This document shows positions 1 to 5,648 of a DNA stretch of 5,755 nt, one piece after another. The position numbers and the translations under genes are program-made. The notes under the pieces were generated by a model. The model searched no databases. It saw nothing but the letters and a program-made list of their open reading frames with translations, and was not told the DNA's origin. This DNA is from CAYNUJ01 sp964573255 (GTDB lineage Bacteria; Bacteroidota; Ignavibacteria; Ignavibacteriales; Melioribacteraceae). The first letter of the stretch is position 1. Each line of letters opens with the position of its first letter. The stretch lies in the NCBI GenBank assembly GCA_964573255.1, contig CAZNJB010000090.1:1-5755 (forward strand), written 5' to 3'.

Positions 1-598
1 CTGCAATATCAATAGGTAAAACCAATTGTGAAAGATTATTTACCCATTGCCTGTTTTCTTCTGTATCTAAAGTAAATGGAGCAATTCCGTTTACCGTTAT
101 TCCCTTCTCAAAAGTTTCATTCGAAAGAGCCTCAATAAAATAATTAAGTGCCGCTTTGCTCGTATTATATGCAATCTTTTGTTTTTCGAATAAAAATGAA
201 GAAAATGCAGAAGTGAATACCATTGAACCTGTCGCACGTCTAGCAATTATATTCAAAAATATTCTGGCTAAATTAAATGCAGATTTTAGATTGAGATTAA
301 ACATTTTCTCCCAATCTTCCGCACTGGTTTCTTCAATGAGCTTTCCACCAATAAAACCTCCTATCGAGCTGAAAAGGAAATTTTCGGAGCCATTTTCAAT
401 TTTAATTTTCTCAAATAACTCCCGAACAAGATTATCGTCAGTCACATCATCTAATTGGAATTTAGTGATATTTTCCCCTTCAACGAAAGAAAGTCTCCTA
501 TCTATCAGATAAATATGATCAAAATCCTTCTTAATCAGTATTTCCGTTACTCCTTTACCTAAAGAGCCACTTGATCCGACAATAAATAAATTTCTCAT
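1..598 (-). CDS. SDR-family NAD(P)-dependent oxidoreductase (QDPR-like), C-terminus cut by window edge
   Basis: Short-chain dehydrogenase/reductase; 199 residues are visible from the ATG at 598, and perhaps 30-50 more lie beyond the left edge. The Rossmann start reads VGSSGSLG (residues 7-14), a variant of TGxxxGxG with Val for Thr and Ser for the second Gly. An acidic residue after beta-2 (LID, 31-33) suggests NAD(H) preference. The usual NNAG is replaced by SSIGGFIGG (78-86). The helix-4 Asn lies in NLNLKSAFN (101-109). The catalytic Ser (TSA, about 130) and YNTSK (Tyr144, Lys148) are intact. Late in the visible part, VNGIAPFTLDTEENR (169-183) resembles the P-x-TLDT-x-x-NR stretch of dihydropteridine reductase-like SDRs. 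The start is supported by a Shine-Dalgarno AAGGAA (605-610) six bases upstream. It lies 23 bases after the EEP gene on the same strand, so cotranscription is likely. The family is secure; the substrate is unknown. Confidence 0.9.
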   Translation of the reverse strand, partial: MRNLFIVGSSGSLGKGVTEILIKKDFDHIYLIDRRLSFVEGENITKFQLDDVTDDNLVRELFEKIKIENGSENFLFSSIGGFIGGKLIEETSAEDWEKMFNLNLKSAFNLARIFLNIIARRATGSMVFTSAFSSFLFEKQKIAYNTSKAALNYFIEALSNETFEKGITVNGIAPFTLDTEENRQWVNNLSQLVLPIDIA

Positions 599-621
599 TA
601 CCGGTTCCTTTCTTATAAATT

Positions 622-1632
622 TTATTTTATAATAAATTTAGCGGTGACCGGAAAATGATCGCTGTAACCGCCAAGATATTTGCGACCACCGTAAGTTGGC
701 AATATTGCACCTTTATATTTTCCTTTTTTCTGAACAACGTAATCCGGCGAAAAAATTACAAAGCTGCCACATTTATAATCCACGCCTTTTCCATCGAGCA
801 ATCCTTTTGAAATAATTATCTGATCGAGCATGTTGAAATTGCCTCTATACATCAATGTTCCTTTTCCTTGCAGATCGAGTTGATATGCTAAATTAAAAAG
901 TCTGCCATTTCCAATATTATCACAATCAAGTTTTGCAGCTCCGAGAATCGTTGATATAGATTGATTTACCGGTTCATCGTTAAAATCTCCCAGAATTATT
1001 ATTTGAGCATCGGGATTCCTATTTAATAATTCGTTAACTTTTGTCATAAGAATTTGAGCGGCTTTAATTCTGTTAGGACGTGATTTTTCCAAACCACCAC
1101 GTCGAGAAGGCCAATGATTGCCAAAAACGTGCAATGTATCCGTTCCGTTTGTAAGGAACTCCGCGTATAAAATATATCTGGTAGGATACCCTGAATTAAG
1201 ATGAACTGTAAGCGGCTGTAAAGCAATTAAGTTTAATTTTAGTGAATCGTACATTATTCCGACGTCAATCCCACGCTTATCGGGCGCTTCGGCGTATGCA
1301 AAAGAATATGTACTCCTATTCAATCGCTTTGCAAGTCTTTCCAGCAAGGACTGATGTTCAACTTCTTCGAAAGTAATTATGTCGGGTCCTGTACAGTCGT
1401 TCATTTCATTAATGACTTTCGCTAGGTTATCCAACTTTATTTTCAGTTTCTCTTCCGTCCATCTAATTTCACTGCTTGGTGTAAATTCTTCATCACGTTT
1501 ATCAGGATCATCAATAGTATCGAATAAATTTTGGACATTCCAATTAGCAACATAAATTGTAGTTTTATTTTGAGCGTTAGTAAAAATAATTGGTAAAAAT
1601 ATCGTCATTAATAATATAAGTTTTTTCTTCAC
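622..1632 (-). CDS. Secreted endonuclease/exonuclease/phosphatase (EEP) family protein
   Basis: A 336-residue metal-dependent phosphoesterase of the DNase I-like EEP fold. A Sec signal peptide is clear: KKK, then a hydrophobic run (LILLMTIFLPIIF), with cleavage likely near residues 18-21 (TNAQ), so it should act in the periplasm or outside. EEP motifs occur in order: WNVQNLF (31-37, metal-site Asn), FEEVE (88-92, Glu90 as the likely metal ligand), DVGIMYD (123-129), GNHWPSR (171-177, catalytic His), LGDFND (214-219, catalytic Asp/Asn), MLDQIII (268-274) and YSDHFPV (323-329, terminal Asp-His). All expected catalytic residues are present, so it should be active. The substrate (DNA, RNA or a phosphorylated small molecule) cannot be told from sequence. 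The start codon is GTG (1630-1632), supported by AAAGGA at 1640-1645 seven bases upstream and by the signal peptide beginning right there. It is the first gene of a probable operon with the downstream dehydrogenase and is divergent from polA. Confidence 0.92.
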   Translation of the reverse strand: MKKKLILLMTIFLPIIFTNAQNKTTIYVANWNVQNLFDTIDDPDKRDEEFTPSSEIRWTEEKLKIKLDNLAKVINEMNDCTGPDIITFEEVEHQSLLERLAKRLNRSTYSFAYAEAPDKRGIDVGIMYDSLKLNLIALQPLTVHLNSGYPTRYILYAEFLTNGTDTLHVFGNHWPSRRGGLEKSRPNRIKAAQILMTKVNELLNRNPDAQIIILGDFNDEPVNQSISTILGAAKLDCDNIGNGRLFNLAYQLDLQGKGTLMYRGNFNMLDQIIISKGLLDGKGVDYKCGSFVIFSPDYVVQKKGKYKGAILPTYGGRKYLGGYSDHFPVTAKFIIK

Positions 1633-1639
1633 TTTAAAA

Positions 1640-1645
1640 TCCTTT
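1640..1645 (-). promoter_or_regulatory. Shine-Dalgarno that fixes a GTG start
   Basis: The minus strand reads AAAGGA, seven bases before GTG at 1632. The next in-frame ATG is codon 9, inside the hydrophobic core of the signal peptide, so using it would remove the basic n-region. The GTG start is therefore preferred. Confidence 0.75.
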
Positions 1646-1698
1646 ATTTTTGTTCAACCTAAATAATGAATTGAGCAATTGTTAATTGATAATAATTT

Positions 1699-1788
1699 GT
1701 CATTGCGAAACACATCATCAATATGGTATCAATCTGTAGATCACTCTATAATGTAAAGATCTTTTCGTAGTAAAAGCAGCGCAATGAC
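1699..1788. repeat. Degenerate palindromic intergenic element, MITE/REP-like
   Basis: The outer ends are a perfect 9-base inverted repeat: GTCATTGCG at 1699-1707 and CGCAATGAC at 1780-1788. The centre contains CAATCTGTAGATC (about 1730-1742), and a further 10-base palindrome AAAGATCTTT lies at 1755-1764. Ends of the form GTCATTGCGA...GCAATGAC with a central CAATCTGTAGATTG are, from memory, typical of dispersed palindromic repeats found in many copies between genes of diverse bacteria. Here the inner arms no longer pair well, so this looks like a decayed copy. No protein is encoded. The identification as a dispersed family is inference; the inverted ends are seen directly. Confidence 0.55.
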
Positions 1789-1860
1789 GTTTCTACTTCA
1801 AAATAAAAAATTAAAAAACTAATTATTAAACTTAATCTATTTTCAGTAAAGAGTTAAATT

Positions 1861-4620
1861 ATGGATAGCAAAAAAAAGTTTGTAATAATAGATGCAATGG
1901 CGCTGGCTTATAAAGCGTATTTCGCTTTTATTAATCGTCCCCTATCAAATTCAAAAGGAGAACCGACCTCGGCGGTTTACGGGTTCTTAACACAAATTTT
2001 TAAAATTATAGAAGACACGAAGCCAGATTACTTAGCAGTAGCATTCGACTCTAAAGAAAAAACGTTCAGGCACGAGCGTTATGAAAAATATAAATCATCC
2101 AGACAGGAAATGCCGGAAGATATGGTACCACAAATTGCCAGGATAAAAGAAGTGGTCGAGGCATTCCGCTTTCCGCTTTATATATTACCCGGTTACGAAG
2201 CAGATGATTTGATTGGCACAGCCGTAAAAAAAGCCGAAGCAGAAGGGATGGTTTCTTATGCCGTTACACCGGATAAAGATTATGTGCAGTTGATAACTGA
2301 TAATATCAAACTAGTTAAACCCGGTAGATCAACCGAAGATATAGTTGTAATAGATAAAGCAAAAGCTATTGAAACATATGGCTTTGAACCGAGATATATG
2401 GTGGATTATCTTGCTTTAGTAGGCGATAATTCGGACGACATTCCCGGCGTTGCGGGTGTCGGACCAAAAACCGCTACACCATTAATTCAAAAATATGGAA
2501 CAATTGAAAATATTTATGATCACATTGAAGAAATTGAAAAGCCGGCATTGAAAAGGAAATTACTGGAAAACAAAGAGAATGCTTTCCTTTCAAAAGAACT
2601 TGCAACTATCATTTTAGATGTTCCTTTTGAAGTCGATTTCGAATCGGCAAAGTTTCACAATCCAGATTTCAATAAATTAAATAAACTCTTCGCCGAACTT
2701 GAGTTTAAAAACTTCACATCAAAATTATTTAAGGTTTTCAGTAAGGAATCTACCGTTGTTCCTGAAATTGAAGAGATTGAAGAAACTAAATTCGATAACA
2801 CGAATTATAAATTGATAACAACCGAAGAAGAAGCAAGAGAATTAGCCGCTAAATTGGAATCGACCGAACTCTTTGCTTTTGACACCGAAACTGATGGTTT
2901 AAATGTATTGAACCTCAATTTGGCGGGAGCATCTTTCGCGCTGAAAGAAGGTGAAGCTTATTTTGTTGCTATTAATCCTTTTAAACAACGAGATAATCTT
3001 TTTGCTCGCGATTTATCCGACCGTTTATCCGTAGATAAATTCCGTGAAATATTCTCACCCGTATTCGCAAACGATAAAATCAAGAAAGTTTGTCAGAACG
3101 GCAAATATGACATTGGAGTATTACGAAGCAGCAGTATTGAAGTAAATAATTTTTATTTCGATACAATGCTTGCAAGTTACGTATTAGACCCAGATCAAAA
3201 ACATGGTATGGACGAACTCGCAAAAACATATCTAAATTATTCCCCCATTCCTCTATCAGAATTGATTGGCGATAAGAAAAATCCAGACAAAATATTTGAC
3301 GTTGAACTCGATAAGTTAAAAGATTACGCCGCCGAAGACGCGGATATTACTTACCGGCTTTATACCGTTCTCTCTAAGAAACTTGAGGAAGCAAATTTAA
3401 ATAAAGTAGCCTATGATATAGAATTTCCTTTAGCACCGGTTCTTGAAGATATGGAAAGAACGGGTATAAAATTGGACGTTGCAAGTTTAAGGGCTTTCAG
3501 TAAAGATCTCGAACTACTGCTGGATAATTATACAAAAGAAATATACCGTCTTGCAGGTACTGAATTCAACGTGAATTCAACAAAACAGTTGCAAGAAGTT
3601 TTATTCGACAAACTCGGCTTAAAGCCGAATAAGAAAACCAAAACGGGATACTCCACAGATGCGCGTTCGCTTGAAAATTTGCGCGGCGAGCACGAAATAA
3701 TCGATATAATTTTGAACTATAGGCAAGTGGCAAAACTAAAATCGACTTACGCCGATTCTCTGCCGAAACTGATTGAGCCTTCAACTGGAAGGATTCACAC
3801 AACGTACAATCAAACTGTGGCTTCAACAGGAAGATTATCCTCACTCGATCCTAATTTGCAAAATATTCCGATCCGCACTACACTCGGGAAAGAGATACGT
3901 AAAGCCTTCGTTCCTACAAATGACGATTATGTTATATTGAGCGCAGATTATTCTCAAATTGAATTACGAATCATGACAAGCATTTGCGGCGATGAATATT
4001 TGATGAAAGCGTTTCAAGAAGGCGAGGACATCCACAGAAGCACTGCGGCGCTTGTGTTCCAAGTAAATCCGGAAGACGTAACGCCAGATATGCGTCGCAA
4101 AGCGAAGGAAGTGAACTTCGGAATTCTTTACGGCATCGGTGCGTTCGGATTGAAGAACCGTCTCGGAATTACACAGCATCATGCGCAGGAAGTGATAGAT
4201 ACTTATTTTGCAACATTTAAGCGTGTAAAGGAATATATGGATAGTTCAATCGAACACGCACGTGAAAAAGGTTATGCCGAAACGCTGCTCGGTAGAAGAC
4301 GTTTCCTCAAAAACATAAACAGCAAAAACCGCGTTGTGCGTCAGTTCGAAGAGCGAGTTGCTATCAACATGCCCATTCAAGGCACCGCGGCGGATATGAT
4401 TAAACTCGCGATGATAAAAATCCACAATGAACTAAAGCGCAGAAACACCAAAACGAAAATGGTGTTGCAAGTCCACGATGAACTTGTATTCGACGCTCAC
4501 AAAGAGGAACTTGATGAACTAAAGCCAATTATAATTGAATTGATGGAAAACGCTTTACCCTTGAATGTACCGGTAAAAGTTGAAGTTGGTGAAGGAAAGA
4601 ATTGGTTGGAGGCGCATTGA
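1861..4620 (+). CDS. polA: DNA polymerase I
   Basis: Complete 919-residue DNA polymerase I, which fills gaps, removes RNA primers and serves excision repair in the cytoplasm. The 5' nuclease domain (about 1-295) has Asp11, Asp63 with Arg70/Tyr74, the acidic cluster EADD (113-116), TPDKD (136-140) and the helix-hairpin-helix region GDNSDDIPGVAGVGPKTA (188-205). The 3'-5' proofreading domain (about 315-510) keeps all metal ligands: DTE (Asp341, Glu343), Asn413/Asp417 in QNGKYDIG, and Tyr489/Asp493 in YAAEDAD, so it should proofread, unlike Taq polymerase. The polymerase domain (about 520-919) has STGRLSSLDPNLQNIP (655-670), motif A ADYSQIELR (Asp696), motif B RRKAKEVNFGILYG (Arg745, Lys749, Phe753, Tyr757) and motif C VHDE (Asp873, Glu874). 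Phe753 is the common residue that disfavours dideoxynucleotides. The length is usual for the family. The ribosome site is weak (AAAGAG at 1848-1853), but the start is right because beta-1 follows at once. It is flanked by a divergent and a convergent gene, so it is probably a single-gene transcript. Confidence 0.98.
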   Translation: MDSKKKFVIIDAMALAYKAYFAFINRPLSNSKGEPTSAVYGFLTQIFKIIEDTKPDYLAVAFDSKEKTFRHERYEKYKSSRQEMPEDMVPQIARIKEVVEAFRFPLYILPGYEADDLIGTAVKKAEAEGMVSYAVTPDKDYVQLITDNIKLVKPGRSTEDIVVIDKAKAIETYGFEPRYMVDYLALVGDNSDDIPGVAGVGPKTATPLIQKYGTIENIYDHIEEIEKPALKRKLLENKENAFLSKELATIILDVPFEVDFESAKFHNPDFNKLNKLFAELEFKNFTSKLFKVFSKESTVVPEIEEIEETKFDNTNYKLITTEEEARELAAKLESTELFAFDTETDGLNVLNLNLAGASFALKEGEAYFVAINPFKQRDNLFARDLSDRLSVDKFREIFSPVFANDKIKKVCQNGKYDIGVLRSSSIEVNNFYFDTMLASYVLDPDQKHGMDELAKTYLNYSPIPLSELIGDKKNPDKIFDVELDKLKDYAAEDADITYRLYTVLSKKLEEANLNKVAYDIEFPLAPVLEDMERTGIKLDVASLRAFSKDLELLLDNYTKEIYRLAGTEFNVNSTKQLQEVLFDKLGLKPNKKTKTGYSTDARSLENLRGEHEIIDIILNYRQVAKLKSTYADSLPKLIEPSTGRIHTTYNQTVASTGRLSSLDPNLQNIPIRTTLGKEIRKAFVPTNDDYVILSADYSQIELRIMTSICGDEYLMKAFQEGEDIHRSTAALVFQVNPEDVTPDMRRKAKEVNFGILYGIGAFGLKNRLGITQHHAQEVIDTYFATFKRVKEYMDSSIEHAREKGYAETLLGRRRFLKNINSKNRVVRQFEERVAINMPIQGTAADMIKLAMIKIHNELKRRNTKTKMVLQVHDELVFDAHKEELDELKPIIIELMENALPLNVPVKVEVGEGKNWLEAH

Positions 4621-4623
4621 TAC

Positions 4624-4683
4624 AATTTAGAATTGAGAATGGAAAATGGAGGATGAGGGGATGGATGGATGAAAGGGGGTGTT
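4624..4683 (-). terminator. C-rich, G-free tract: possible Rho-dependent (rut-like) terminator for the minus-strand gene
   Basis: For 60 bases the plus strand contains no C; read on the minus strand, this is 25 C and no G, with many TCC and CC steps. It begins about 25 bases after the stop codon of the barrel gene, where its transcript would otherwise run antisense into polA. C-rich, G-poor unstructured RNA is the known loading signal for Rho. No hairpin followed by a T-run is visible on either strand in this gap, so an intrinsic terminator is not seen. The plus strand also shows GGAT microsatellite units (about 4659-4670). The role as terminator is inference. Confidence 0.35.
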
Positions 4684-4707
4684 CTGGTTAACATTGAGTT
4701 TTTTTAA

Positions 4708-5397
4708 CTATTTATATCCATTAAAATCTTCCTTTTCATTAGGACACTTATCGTATTTATCAATAATGCCATCCTCATCTGCGTCCTGAACAGAAGTAAA
4801 ATAAATTGATATACCGAGTTTTGTGGACAATCCGTAATCCCACTTCCACAATTCAATATCATCAAGATAATCGGTAAATGGTTGTACGTATTCAAAAGAG
4901 AAATCCAATGAAAAATTATCTGAAAGATATATGTTATAGTCTAAACTAGGCGCCACAGTAAATATGGACTTGTTGTATACCCCATTTCTATTATTAGGTA
5001 AAGGATCGTAACTTCCATCTAAAGGATCGAAAAATAAAATACCGCTATTAAAACGAAAGCGAAGTGAACTTTTTTGAGTTAGATAGAAATTGAAAAATAA
5101 GCCACTTGATAGTAAATGGGACTTGGTTCTAAAATAGCCATATCCCTTTCCTGAATTATCCCGCCCTTGGAACAGATAGTAATTATAATTACCAATTATT
5201 CCAAAATCTACGGATTGGCTTGAGGTTAAATATAGTAATATCCCTCCACCACCGTTATAACCTACTAAAGTTGTATTATAATCACTTTTTAAAAAATTTG
5301 CTCCTCCTTGCCCATAAATACTCAATAGTTTATTCGACTGGGAAAATAAATTTAATAATGGAAACATTGCAATTAACAAACAGAAAAAATTTTTCAT
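4708..5397 (-). CDS. Outer-membrane beta-barrel protein truncated in its TSP3 calcium repeat (OmpA-like remnant)
   Basis: A 229-residue predicted outer-membrane protein of unknown specific function. A signal peptide (about residues 1-19: KNFF, then LLIAMFPLLNLFS, Gln) is followed by a barrel-like region (about 24-201) of alternating hydrophobic and polar strands rich in Gly, Tyr, Phe and Ser, such as SLRFRFNSGILFF, SLDFSFEYV and KLGISIYF. The end (about 203-229) reads as one thrombospondin type-3 repeat: Asp205, Asp207, Asp209-Gly, Asp213, then DKCPN and EDFNGYK, followed at once by a TAG stop. In OmpA-family proteins of FCB bacteria this repeat normally continues as a D-rich stretch with a second Cys and leads to a peptidoglycan-binding OmpA domain; both are absent, and Cys218 is left without its usual partner. 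No continuation is present in any frame of the 87 bases before polA. I chose the ATG at 5397 over an in-frame GTG at 5406 because AGGTGG (5403-5408) is its ribosome site. It is likely cotranscribed with the 29-residue protein upstream. Confidence 0.8.
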   Translation of the reverse strand: MKNFFCLLIAMFPLLNLFSQSNKLLSIYGQGGANFLKSDYNTTLVGYNGGGGILLYLTSSQSVDFGIIGNYNYYLFQGRDNSGKGYGYFRTKSHLLSSGLFFNFYLTQKSSLRFRFNSGILFFDPLDGSYDPLPNNRNGVYNKSIFTVAPSLDYNIYLSDNFSLDFSFEYVQPFTDYLDDIELWKWDYGLSTKLGISIYFTSVQDADEDGIIDKYDKCPNEKEDFNGYK

Positions 5398-5402
5398 TCT
5401 AT

Positions 5403-5408
5403 CCACCT
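5403..5408 (-). promoter_or_regulatory. Shine-Dalgarno deciding the start of the barrel gene
   Basis: The minus strand reads AGGTGG, five bases before ATG at 5397. An upstream in-frame GTG (5404-5406) lies inside this site, so it cannot use it; the ATG start also gives a cleaner signal peptide. Confidence 0.7.
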
Positions 5409-5430
5409 ACTATCTGTTTAAATTTCACTC

Positions 5431-5520
5431 CTATTTTTTATTAATTTCCTTTAACCAAAGAATGAATGTGACACCCAAGGTTATTAATAAGCTCAATATG
5501 ATAGTTAGTAACACTAACAT
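5431..5520 (-). CDS. 29-residue single-span membrane protein
   Basis: A complete short gene: ATG at 5518-5520 and TAG at 5431-5433. The product begins MLVLLTIILS and ends FILWLKEINKK, giving one continuous hydrophobic segment (about residues 2-23) with almost no polar residue except Ser and Thr, then a short basic tail after Trp22 (K, E, K, K). By the positive-inside rule the N-terminus would be outside and the C-terminus in the cytoplasm. The ribosome site is strong: AGAGG at 5529-5533, eight bases before the ATG. An in-frame stop lies 15-17 bases upstream of the ATG, so the protein cannot be longer. It precedes the barrel gene by 33 bases on the same strand and follows the candidate promoter at 5621-5648. 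Small subunits of this shape are known for transporters and respiratory oxidases (CcoS-, CydX- or MetS-like), but none is recognisable here and no such partner is in view. Function unknown. Confidence 0.6.
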   Translation of the reverse strand: MLVLLTIILSLLITLGVTFILWLKEINKK

Positions 5521-5527
5521 AGATTCT

Positions 5528-5533
5528 ACCTCT
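5528..5533 (-). promoter_or_regulatory. Strong ribosome binding site for the 29-residue protein
   Basis: The minus strand reads AGAGGT, with the AGAGG core eight bases from the ATG at 5520. It is the main evidence that so short a frame is translated. Confidence 0.65.
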
Positions 5534-5620
5534 AGCTACTAAATATCAAATATTGCGCCAATTCTTATCTGGTTCTAATTAGTAATAGTTTTATATTTTT
5601 TTTAATATCTCTAAACAAGG

Positions 5621-5648
5621 ATTATAAGTTTTGTTTATAAAATATCAA
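5621..5648 (-). promoter_or_regulatory. Sigma70-like promoter for the small membrane protein and barrel gene
   Basis: On the minus strand, TTGATA (5643-5648, five of six bases to consensus) and TATAAT (5621-5626, perfect) are separated by 16 bases. Transcription would start near 5613-5615, leaving a leader of roughly 95 bases before the ATG at 5520. A 7-base inverted repeat, TAAACAA (5612-5618) and TTGTTTA (5631-5637), spans the -10 box and could be an operator, though it may be chance in AT-rich sequence. Bacteroidota proper often use a different promoter (TTG and TAnnTTTG), so the match depends on the true lineage. Confidence 0.45.

Larger units (their letters stand above)
1633..1860. other. 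Divergent intergenic region between the EEP gene and polA
   Basis: These 228 bases separate two divergent genes and should carry both promoters. The main structure is the palindromic element at 1699-1788. A perfect TATAAT sits at 1747-1752 in the polA direction, but no good -35 box lies 16-18 bases upstream (TGGTAT at the 17-base position is poor), so it is only a weak polA promoter candidate. An AT-rich run (1800-1845) precedes the polA ribosome site. No convincing minus-strand promoter for the EEP gene was found. Short frames here, such as one of 15 codons from the ATG at 1723, have no ribosome site and look non-coding. Confidence 0.5.

Noticed and set aside
156..512. 118-codon plus-strand open frame
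   Set aside because: It is antisense to the dehydrogenase, whose NAD-binding, Ser, YxxxK and Asn motifs are clear on the other strand; it has no recognisable domain or ribosome site.
1044..1226. 60-codon minus-strand open frame
   Set aside because: It lies within the EEP gene in another frame; the EEP frame carries the catalytic motifs NHWPSR and GDFND.
1645..1652. TATTTTTG, a match to the Bacteroidota -7 box TAnnTTTG in the polA direction
   Set aside because: It lies more than 200 bases from polA, has no TTG at the -33 position, and overlaps the ribosome site of the divergent gene.
3566..4182. Two minus-strand open frames (3566-3844, 3964-4182)
   Set aside because: Both are antisense to the conserved polymerase domain of polA and look like shadows of its codon use.
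1861..4620. Intein, insertion or frameshift in polA
   Set aside because: All motifs follow each other with the same spacings as in E. coli Pol I (constant offsets of 7-9 residues across the exonuclease and polymerase sites), so nothing is inserted or lost.
4497..4694. 65-codon minus-strand open frame overlapping the end of polA
   Set aside because: It translates the G-free low-complexity tract into a Pro/His/Ser-rich start and then runs antisense to polA; there is no ribosome site.
4687..4708. GTTAA...TTAAC inverted repeat as a terminator of polA
   Set aside because: Only five pairs, all A/T except one, with the T-run inside the loop instead of after the stem; it would not form an intrinsic terminator.
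5220..5444. 74-codon plus-strand open frame
   Set aside because: It is antisense to the signal peptide and first strands of the barrel gene and has no protein-like features.
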